From positions 62,001 to 126,000 of the forward strand of contig JAAEZG010000005.1 in the NCBI GenBank assembly GCA_018222985.1: DNA of 64,000 bases. Direction: 5' to 3'. Shown in pieces: positions 29,922 through 36,583 of this stretch. Source of the DNA: Gammaproteobacteria bacterium. Lineage in GTDB: Bacteria; Pseudomonadota; Gammaproteobacteria; Enterobacterales; Alteromonadaceae. The notes under the pieces were generated by a model. The model saw only the letters and a program-made list of their open reading frames with translations, was not told the DNA's origin and did not search any database. Each line of letters starts with the position of its first letter. Within the stretch, counting starts at the first letter, position 1. The translations under genes were made by a program, and so were the position numbers.

Positions 29922-29939
29922 GCACGCAAATTTGCGTGC
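29922..29939. promoter_or_regulatory. 18-bp perfect palindrome in the porin leader
   Basis: GCACGCAAATTTGCGTGC is a perfect 9+9 palindrome 42 bases upstream of the porin ATG and downstream of the predicted Pho -10. It may be an operator for a dimeric regulator or form a small RNA stem-loop in the leader. Confidence 0.5.
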
Positions 29940-29964
29940 CGTACACATAGTTATCTGGGCGGGT

Positions 29965-30060
29965 ATGTTATGTCAGAAATATGACAGTTTCATGACTATA
30001 TGAAAGTTTTTTGTCTTTTTTATGACGTCTGCATGTCGTTTTAATGTCGCTATGATGACG
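29965..30060 (-). promoter_or_regulatory. Extended Pho-like half-site array and -10 for the porin
   Basis: On the minus strand TAGTCAT-GAAA-CTGTCAT (29998-29981) is followed by exactly 10 bases and TAACAT (29970-29965). An overlapping alternative is CTGTCAT-ATTT-CTGACAT. Upstream, six successive elements (CGTCAT, CGACAT, CGACAT, CGTCAT, AGACAA, TTTCAT) repeat with an exact 11-nt period from 30060 to 29995, beginning in the stop-codon region of the TPR gene. PhoB binding is inferred. Confidence 0.7.
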
Positions 30061-31321
30061 ATTGCATGTCAGCACGCAGTTCTTGTAAACGTGATTGCTG
30101 CTCTTGCTCTGCTTTAGCGTAACGCTCCCACTGACTAGCAGATTGTTTCGCTTCATCAAACTGCTTCGCCACAGCAAAGGCTTGTAGCGCTGCGTTGAAG
30201 TTTTCTAAGTTCAATTCAGCCATGCCAATCACTAAATGCATTGCACCAGGTTGCGTCAAGCCGCCTTTTTCAAGCGCCGCTCGCGCTGCATTAATTGCTT
30301 CTTGATTGCGCTCGGCATTCAATAGCAAGGTTGCACGTTGGGCATCAAACTCGCCGTTGTCACTTAAACTTGCAGCTTGTTGCAGTGCACTATTGGCTTT
30401 ATCGGTTTCACGTGCAGCAACCCAGGCTTGGGCCAACAGTTTGTAGTTACGCAAATTAGCTTCCACTGCACCGGTTGTCAGTGCTTTTTCCATAACTTGC
30501 CCAGCTTTAAATGGCACGTCATTGAAAAAGTATGTTTGCGCTAGGTTGAGTAAGTCTTGGCTGTTGGTTAAAAAGCCCTGCTGAAACGCAGTTTCAAGCA
30601 TAGCTAATTGCTTGGTTTCTTGTCCCAACTGACCAAATACACCGGCTAGTTGCACCCAATACTCTGGTTTATTGTAGTAACGCACCATCGCTTCAAGTAC
30701 CTCGGCAACCTGCGCCGTTTGTCCAAGCTCAAAATAAATTGCACGCTGCAGTACCAACCAATTTTCTTCCGGAATTTGGCGCTTATCTTGCACCGTTTTA
30801 ATGGCTTTACTTATCGGTGCCAAGGCCGCTTGATAGTCACCTTTTTGATACAGCGCTTGGGCTTTTAACACCCATGCTTTTTGCTGTTGTTCTGCTGGCA
30901 CCAATTGTTCCCATTGCGCTAAGAAATCTAACGCTTGTTCAAATTCACCTTGGCCCAAAGCAAGCTGCGCTAAACTAAACAATGTAGTCTGTTCTAGTGC
31001 TTCTGGAATTGCTTCTTCTTTGACGACTTTGGCGAAATAGGTTATCGCTTTAGCAATATTGTCTTGGCCGTAATACATGTAACCATAGAAGTTCCAGAGC
31101 ATGGCTCGCTCATAGCTATTCATGCTACTCAATTTGCTTTCCACGTTGGCAAGAACCTCTAGGCCCGCTTTCAAGTCACCATCATCGGCAAGCTGCTGAG
31201 CGCGTGCAAGTTGACTGTATACTTGCTCACGCAACGCTGGAGTTTTCTTACGCTCAGCACCAACCACGGGGCTGGACACCACAATACTGATAATTGCAGC
31301 AACAATGAGTAAATAACGCAT
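30050..31321 (-). CDS. TPR-repeat periplasmic protein of the TonB2 cluster
   Basis: 423 aa with a signal peptide (about 1-22, ending VVGA) and tetratricopeptide-like helix pairs through most of the length (for example LKAGLEVLANVE, YGYMYYGQDNIAKAITYFAK, ALYQKGDYQAALAPISKAI, LNLENFNAALQAFAVAKQF). It is the last gene of the run DUF3450-ttpC-exbB-exbD-tonB-TPR. A TPR protein in this position is a recurrent part of TtpC-type TonB systems, probably as a periplasmic scaffold; its exact role is not established here. GGAG precedes the ATG, 40 bases after tonB. Confidence 0.85.
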   Translation of the reverse strand: MRYLLIVAAIISIVVSSPVVGAERKKTPALREQVYSQLARAQQLADDGDLKAGLEVLANVESKLSSMNSYERAMLWNFYGYMYYGQDNIAKAITYFAKVVKEEAIPEALEQTTLFSLAQLALGQGEFEQALDFLAQWEQLVPAEQQQKAWVLKAQALYQKGDYQAALAPISKAIKTVQDKRQIPEENWLVLQRAIYFELGQTAQVAEVLEAMVRYYNKPEYWVQLAGVFGQLGQETKQLAMLETAFQQGFLTNSQDLLNLAQTYFFNDVPFKAGQVMEKALTTGAVEANLRNYKLLAQAWVAARETDKANSALQQAASLSDNGEFDAQRATLLLNAERNQEAINAARAALEKGGLTQPGAMHLVIGMAELNLENFNAALQAFAVAKQFDEAKQSASQWERYAKAEQEQQSRLQELRADMQSSS

Positions 31322-31361
31322 ATGCTTTCTCCTAACCCTCTGCTTTGCTAACCGTGTTGTG

Positions 31362-31970
31362 TTAACCGTCTATGGCAAAGGTTAACCGATTTTGTACACC
31401 TTCAACTTCAACCGGCTCGCCGTTGACAACACGAGGTTTGTATTTAAATTTCAGTACCGCGTCCATGGCAGCTTGATCAAAAATAGATTCGGGCTGCGCT
31501 TCAATGACATAAGGATCACGCACGGTACCTTGTTTGGTTACCGTAAAGCCCACCACTACATAACCTTCAATACCGCGCTGCAATGCTCGTCGCGGATAAA
31601 CCGCCTGTACTTTTACAATGGGTATGTACTCACCATCGCTGGTATCAAGACCAATACCGCCTGACAAACTAGTATCGGCTTGTATATCGGCAGAAAAATC
31701 AAACCCGGCGGCGTCTGCTTCTGCTGCGTCATTTTGCATCTGTGGTTGCGGCATATCCGGCGGTGGCTGCTCTGGTTCAGGCGGACGCTGTGGTTTGCGT
31801 TCCTTCTGCTGCACCACCTCTTCCGGCTTTACCCGAACGAAATCAAGCACACTGCCTTTCGGCGGTTCCGACATGGCGCCCTCACCGCCGGCAATCAGCG
31901 ACTGCATCAGGTAAAACAGCCCTGCTGTAATGGCAAACGCGGCAATAAGTGCGAGCAATAAACGTTTCAT
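31362..31970 (-). CDS. tonB: TonB-type energy transducer (TonB2)
   Basis: A short 202-aa TonB. One N-terminal anchor (about 5-30) is followed by a Pro/Glu/Lys-rich periplasmic linker (about 55-80). The C-terminal TonB domain (about 115-200) has YPRRALQRGIEGYVVVGFTV and FKYKPRVVNGEPV, which are characteristic. It couples the proton-motive force from ExbB/ExbD to outer-membrane receptors. The stop of exbD is two bases upstream. The cluster carries a Pho-type promoter, so the obvious candidate clients are the two Pho-box receptors at 10771 and 14251. Confidence 0.93.
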   Translation of the reverse strand: MKRLLLALIAAFAITAGLFYLMQSLIAGGEGAMSEPPKGSVLDFVRVKPEEVVQQKERKPQRPPEPEQPPPDMPQPQMQNDAAEADAAGFDFSADIQADTSLSGGIGLDTSDGEYIPIVKVQAVYPRRALQRGIEGYVVVGFTVTKQGTVRDPYVIEAQPESIFDQAAMDAVLKFKYKPRVVNGEPVEVEGVQNRLTFAIDG

Positions 31971-31972
31971 AA

Positions 31973-32380
31973 CTAGTCTTCTTGCGTTGCAATTGAGACA
32001 TCAAACACACCTGCCGCTCGCGCTGCATCCATCACTTTAATCAGCGTTTCTGTGGTGGCTTTTTTGTCGGCTTGAATAACCACCGAACCCTGCGGGTTTT
32101 CGGCATACAAGCGTTCAATGTTGGCTTGCACCGCACGCGCGTCCACTTGACGTTTGTTAATCCAAATTTCGCCACTGTCGCTAATGGCAACCAAAATATT
32201 GGCGCGGTCTTTTTGTACTGCGGTGGCTGCCTCTGGGCGGTTCACGTCAATACCTGACTCTTTCACAAAAGACGCGGTAACAATAAAGAAAATCAACATA
32301 ATAAACACCACGTCTAACATGGGGGTCATATCAATTTGCGCTTCTTCTTCGTCAACTAAATTTGCAAAATGCTGTTTCAT
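31973..32380 (-). CDS. exbD: ExbD/TolR-family proton-channel subunit
   Basis: 135 aa with a single membrane segment containing the essential Asp (Asp23 in MTPMLDVVFIMLIFF), then a periplasmic domain. It works with ExbB to harvest the proton gradient for TonB. It lies between exbB (12 bases upstream) and tonB (2 bases downstream). It is the TonB2-type short ExbD beginning MKQHFANLVDEEEAQIDMTP. Confidence 0.95.
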   Translation of the reverse strand: MKQHFANLVDEEEAQIDMTPMLDVVFIMLIFFIVTASFVKESGIDVNRPEAATAVQKDRANILVAISDSGEIWINKRQVDARAVQANIERLYAENPQGSVVIQADKKATTETLIKVMDAARAAGVFDVSIATQED

Positions 32381-32392
32381 CGCGCTTTACCT

Positions 32393-32944
32393 TTATGATT
32401 TAGCAAGCTGCTGCTCGCCGGAGTGATCAAGTAGCAAACGGTCTTCTAGCTTCAACCGTTCTCGTTTTGCGGTACGCTGTAACCATGTGGTCGCAAACAC
32501 GCCAGATAACGCACCGACCATGCCTGCCATGGTTGGAATAGTTGCCTTAGAAACCCCCGCCGCCATAGAGCGAGCGTTACCGGTGCCGGCTACGGCCATC
32601 ACGTCAAACACTTCAATCATGCCGGTAACGGTACCCATAAGACCTAACAGCGGACACAAGGCCACCATAGCTTGCAAAATAGGCAGATTGCCGCCTAGCG
32701 CTAAGGACACGCGCGAGATCATTGCGCCACGTATTTGCTCGGCTTGCCACGACGACCTGTCAGCGCGGTTATTCCAACTGCTAAGCGCGGCTTTGGTTGC
32801 CTGACGGTGACCACGGAGGTAATAAAAAATCCGCTCAAGAATCATCAGCCACATGACAAATATGAGCACTCCGATAACCAGCAGCACGTTGCCGCCGGTT
32901 TCGATGAAGTCTTGAATGGCATTGCTGAATTCAAGCAGAAACAT
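32393..32944 (-). CDS. exbB: ExbB/TolQ-family proton-channel subunit
   Basis: 183 aa, the short TonB2-type ExbB. One N-terminal helix (about 18-38) precedes the MotA/TolQ/ExbB domain with two helices. Diagnostic sequence is CPLLGLMGTVTGMIEVFDVMA and a GVSKATIPTMAGMVGALSGVF segment. It begins two bases after the stop of the larger ExbB-like gene, indicating tight co-translation. Confidence 0.95.
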   Translation of the reverse strand: MFLLEFSNAIQDFIETGGNVLLVIGVLIFVMWLMILERIFYYLRGHRQATKAALSSWNNRADRSSWQAEQIRGAMISRVSLALGGNLPILQAMVALCPLLGLMGTVTGMIEVFDVMAVAGTGNARSMAAGVSKATIPTMAGMVGALSGVFATTWLQRTAKRERLKLEDRLLLDHSGEQQLAKS

Positions 32945-32946
32945 AA

Positions 32947-34314
32947 TTAGTGACTCCGCTCAGAGCGCTCCGCAATAATGCCCGAGGCTTGTTCTTGCAA
33001 AATATGAACAATATGGCGGCTACGCGTATTTAGCGTGGCAAACAATAAGGTCATAGGAATAGCGACCACCAAACCAAGTACCGTGGTCACCAGGGCTTGA
33101 GAAATACCACCGGCCATGAGTTTCGGGTCGCCGGTACCAAATAACGTGATAGCTTGGAAGGTATTAATCATACCGGTTACCGTACCTAACAGACCCATAA
33201 GTGGGGCGACCACCGAGATAATCTTAATAAAGGTTAAGTTACGTTGAATTTTCGGTACTTCACGCAAAATAGCTTCGCTAAGTTTCAGCTCCAGCGTTTC
33301 GGTATCAACGTCTGGGTACTTGCGCTGCACGGCCATCACGCGACCTAACGGGTTGTTGTCATTTGGCTGGTCTTGCTTCATTTGACGCTTCACTTTGCCG
33401 CCCATAAGCGTCAGCGTAATAAAGCGTTCTAGCGCGATGATGAGGCCAATCGCTCCCAAGGCCAAAATGATGTACCCCACGGTACCGCCTTGATCGATGC
33501 GTTCACCTAAGTCGGGCGCTTGTACAAGTAGGCCAAGAATTGAGCCACCGGTTGGGTCCATGGCAAATTTAACTGGGTTGCTAGCGGCATTTTCTAGTGC
33601 GCTTACCGTGTCCAAGTAACGACCACTAGGCTGACGAATTAACTCAGCGACAGTGTCTGTGCCCGGCACCAATTCCAAATAACGACCGTCGGCAACCATG
33701 TTAAACGTGCCAACTCTAGTTACTTGCGTATTGGCTTTTTCACCGTTAGCCAAAGTCACTTCGGTATTGAACTGACTTACCTTGCCCGACTCCGTCATTT
33801 CTTGCAGTAACGCCAACCAAACCGATTCAATTTCAGCAATTGACGCTAGTTTTGAACTGCTACCCATTTTTTGCGCCAGCGCACTTAACTGCTCGCTGCG
33901 GCCCGGATATTCCACCGATACAAACGATGTTTGCAGTTTGCTGCTAGTGTCTCCAGCAACTTGCTGCAGCACCCCGAACAACTCTCGTAACGAACCCATG
34001 CGCTGGGTTAAGGTGTCGGTGACTGCCGCCAGCTCAGTTTCGTTTTTCTCAAATTGCGTTTCCAAGGTTTCACTGAGCTTTTCCAAACGATCACGTTCGG
34101 CAATAGCGTCACGCAAAATACGCGCTTGCTCATTTGCTTCAGCGCGAAAGCGCGCTTCACGCTGCTTATTTTCTTCGGTTTGCTCAAACTGACCTTGCTG
34201 CAATTGTTGCAGTAACTGATCTAAATTAATTGGCTCTTGCATAGCTGCATTTGCGCTAGAGCCCACTAGCAACACGGCAACAGCTAAAATACTGGTTAAA
34301 AGTTGCTTTAACAT
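32947..34314 (-). CDS. ttpC: TtpC-like MotA/TolQ/ExbB protein with periplasmic coiled-coil domain
   Basis: 455 aa. Signal or anchor (about 1-24), then a long periplasmic coiled coil (about 30-110, REARFRAEANEQARILRDAI), a periplasmic domain to about 265, and a C-terminal ExbB-like channel domain with APLMGLLGTVTGMINTFQAI. This architecture matches TtpC, the fourth component needed by TonB2 systems of Vibrio. It starts two bases after the DUF3450 gene. The symbol follows Vibrio usage and rests on architecture and gene order. Confidence 0.85.
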   Translation of the reverse strand: MLKQLLTSILAVAVLLVGSSANAAMQEPINLDQLLQQLQQGQFEQTEENKQREARFRAEANEQARILRDAIAERDRLEKLSETLETQFEKNETELAAVTDTLTQRMGSLRELFGVLQQVAGDTSSKLQTSFVSVEYPGRSEQLSALAQKMGSSSKLASIAEIESVWLALLQEMTESGKVSQFNTEVTLANGEKANTQVTRVGTFNMVADGRYLELVPGTDTVAELIRQPSGRYLDTVSALENAASNPVKFAMDPTGGSILGLLVQAPDLGERIDQGGTVGYIILALGAIGLIIALERFITLTLMGGKVKRQMKQDQPNDNNPLGRVMAVQRKYPDVDTETLELKLSEAILREVPKIQRNLTFIKIISVVAPLMGLLGTVTGMINTFQAITLFGTGDPKLMAGGISQALVTTVLGLVVAIPMTLLFATLNTRSRHIVHILQEQASGIIAERSERSH

Positions 34315-34316
34315 GG

Positions 34317-35105
34317 TTATTCTCCGGTGCTAGAGGTTGAAGTGAATACTGGCAACATCAGCAAATCTGGCGCTAACTGTTTACGCGCCACACGAATTGC
34401 CTCTTGTACATTGCTGGCGTAGCTTGAATCTAAAGCTTGCCACTCACGTTGGTCTTGATTCCACACGCCCATGCTCGAGCCATCACGAGTTTTGTAGAGC
34501 AGTACCGTACGCCCCATGCGTAAGAACTCAACGTCTTGTGGCTGCCCGGCAACCGTCATTTCACCGTTGTAGGCTTCAATGTTACGACCGTAATCAGCTT
34601 CTATCTGAAACGCTTCCATAACCCGGCGAAACTTCTCTGACACATCAACGTCGGCGCGGTCCATAAGCTCTCGCAAATTAGCTACGCGTTCAGTGCGCTC
34701 TTCGGGTAAAAACGGCACATCTAGCTGTACGAACTTATCTAGACTGTCAATCATGCGCAGCATCAACGGGGTAATTTGACGCTCAACAACACTCACTTCA
34801 TCAATCGATGCGTTGAGCTCGTCTTTCTCTGAAATCTGAGCATTGATTTGCTTTTGCAGCTGCTGGGTATAAACCTCTAGGCCTTGAATTTGGCGAGTGA
34901 TTTGCTTGTATTGCTGAATTCGCTCTTGCGTTGAGTCAGCAATTTTTTCAACTGTAAGCTGTGATGATTTAGCCGCGCTGTTTATCTTATTTGCAGCATC
35001 AACAACAGGCTCTAATGAGCTTTCTTGCGCAGCAAGCGAATAAGAGAAAAGCGGCGCGCTGCAGAGCGCGAATAGAACCACCGAAGAAATTAAGGAATGC
35101 TTCAT
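34317..35105 (-). CDS. DUF3450 periplasmic coiled-coil protein, first gene of the TonB2 operon
   Basis: 262 aa with a signal peptide (about 1-25, ending SLAAQ), a coiled coil (about 45-105, rich in Gln, Glu and Lys: QQYKQITRQIQGLEVYTQQL-type) and a C-terminal globular region with LRMGRTVLLYKTRDGSSMGVWN. DUF3450 proteins are consistently encoded beside TtpC-type ExbB/ExbD/TonB genes; the molecular role is unknown. It heads the operon. A triple Pho-type repeat and a 10-bp inverted repeat lie upstream. AAGG is seven bases from the ATG. Confidence 0.85.
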   Translation of the reverse strand: MKHSLISSVVLFALCSAPLFSYSLAAQESSLEPVVDAANKINSAAKSSQLTVEKIADSTQERIQQYKQITRQIQGLEVYTQQLQKQINAQISEKDELNASIDEVSVVERQITPLMLRMIDSLDKFVQLDVPFLPEERTERVANLRELMDRADVDVSEKFRRVMEAFQIEADYGRNIEAYNGEMTVAGQPQDVEFLRMGRTVLLYKTRDGSSMGVWNQDQREWQALDSSYASNVQEAIRVARKQLAPDLLMLPVFTSTSSTGE

Positions 35106-35113
35106 AACAATAC

Positions 35114-35144
35114 CTTGCGCATCTAATGAATGTTGATGCGCAAG
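35114..35144. promoter_or_regulatory. 10-bp inverted repeat overlapping the TonB2 operon promoter
   Basis: CTTGCGCATC (35114-35123) and GATGCGCAAG (35135-35144) form a perfect inverted repeat with 11-base spacing. It overlaps the predicted -10 (35147-35142), the start region and the base of the Shine-Dalgarno. This placement fits a repressor operator better than an RNA hairpin, because the predicted start would exclude most of the 5' arm. Confidence 0.5.
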
Positions 35145-35186
35145 ATACTGCAGTTATGTGACAGCTTGGTGACTGAAAAATGTCAG
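35142..35186 (-). promoter_or_regulatory. Triple Pho box and -10 for the TonB2 operon
   Basis: On the minus strand CTGACAT-TTTT-CAGTCAC-CAAG-CTGTCAC (35186-35158) gives three half-sites in exact 11-nt register. It is followed by exactly 10 bases and TATCTT (35147-35142). Geometry matches the pstS, pstC and phoB promoters in this window. It abuts the stop codon of the upstream channel gene. Confidence 0.78.
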
Positions 35187-36449
35187 TTATGTGTCAATAT
35201 GACGGTTTTGTTTGATTTGTGTGACCATTTCGCGCATATCCACGCCACTTGGATGCTGGAAAACGCGCAGCCCAAACTCGGGAAGTATCGATATAAGATG
35301 ATCAAAAATATCGGACTGAATGCCTTCGTACTCCACCCATTCTGTGGTTGTCGTAAAACAATACACTTCTAACGGTAAACCGTCAGCCGTAGGGTTCAAC
35401 TGACGCACCATTAAGGTCATATCTTGGTGCACGCGTGGGTGGCTTTGTAAGTACTCACGCACGTAAGCTCGAAACGTACCAATATTGCTAATACGGCGAG
35501 TGTTGACCGGCTCTTTGCCCTCGTCTTTTAACTTTTGGTTCCACTCGTCTATTTCTTTTTGCTTGCTCGCTAGATAGTCCTTAAGCAAGCGAAACCGATT
35601 GAGCTTTTCGCGCTCGTCATCTGCCAAAAAGTGCACACTGTTTTGGTCAAGCATAATACTACGCTTAACACGACGTCCGCCCGACTCTTGCATGCCCCGC
35701 CAGTTTTTAAATGGGTCGGAAATAAAACGTTTGGTCGGAATGGTCGATATGGTTTTATCCCAGTTTTGCACTTTGACGGTGTGTAATGCGATATCAATCA
35801 CATCGCCGTCAACACTTAGGTTTGGCATTTCAACCCAATCGCCAACGCGAATGATGTCGTTCGAGGTAATCTGCACACTCGCCACCAACGACAGCAGCGT
35901 GTCTTGAAACACCAACATAAGCACCGCTGCCATAGCGCCTAAGCCTGACAACAAAATCACCGGTGACTTATCAATAAGTGCTGCCACCACCAAAATGGTC
36001 GCGACCGCATAAATCGCAATTTTTACAACTTGAATATAACCCTTAATGGGCTTCTCATGCGCATCAGGTTGACGTTCGTATACGGTATTGACGACGGTTA
36101 AAACACCGCTAATGGCACGGCCGATGGTGAGAATAATAAACGCCGTACAAACGTTGTTCACCACTACCACGACTTCTTCGGGTAAGTTAGGCACAGAACT
36201 AATGCCATAGGTGATCACTAATGCAGGGACGACATTCGCTAGCCGCGCAATAATATTGCGCTCAAACAATTGTTTGTCATGCCCTGCTGGCGTGTACGAA
36301 ATAACCGTTAACACCCCACGCATGAGAATTTTCTTAACCACAAAATTAGCTATCCATGCTCCAAGCAATAACAGCGCAAGCTTCACGATAGTGTCCATAT
36401 CGGGGTGTTCTGACAGCAATTTCTGCCACTGTTCAAATTGTTCTTGCAT
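35187..36449 (-). CDS. ybdG: MscS-family mechanosensitive channel, YbdG/MscM type
   Basis: About 420 aa; inner-membrane channel that protects against osmotic downshock. Several N-terminal helices precede the pore-lining MscS core (LLSGLGAMAAVLMLVFQDTLLSLVA, split) and the beta domain VGDWVEMPNLSVDGDVIDI. The YbdG-specific segments FKNWRGMQESGGRRVKRSI, NIGTFRAYVREYLQSHPR and DMTLMVRQL match E. coli YbdG closely. The frame extends to a GTG at 36509, but the ATG at 36449 aligns with the E. coli start (MQ-); neither has a strong Shine-Dalgarno, so the start is uncertain. Confidence 0.88.
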   Translation of the reverse strand: MQEQFEQWQKLLSEHPDMDTIVKLALLLLGAWIANFVVKKILMRGVLTVISYTPAGHDKQLFERNIIARLANVVPALVITYGISSVPNLPEEVVVVVNNVCTAFIILTIGRAISGVLTVVNTVYERQPDAHEKPIKGYIQVVKIAIYAVATILVVAALIDKSPVILLSGLGAMAAVLMLVFQDTLLSLVASVQITSNDIIRVGDWVEMPNLSVDGDVIDIALHTVKVQNWDKTISTIPTKRFISDPFKNWRGMQESGGRRVKRSIMLDQNSVHFLADDEREKLNRFRLLKDYLASKQKEIDEWNQKLKDEGKEPVNTRRISNIGTFRAYVREYLQSHPRVHQDMTLMVRQLNPTADGLPLEVYCFTTTTEWVEYEGIQSDIFDHLISILPEFGLRVFQHPSGVDMREMVTQIKQNRHIDT

Positions 36450-36583
36450 AGGTGTCTTTGGTTTCCATATTTTGCACAACGCGGCTTTTAACATAGCGGA
36501 ATTATGCACTATTCACAACGCCGTAAATATTGCGCAACGCGCTAAATTCCAGTACCTTGTTTGAAAGCTTTCAAGGACCCCGC

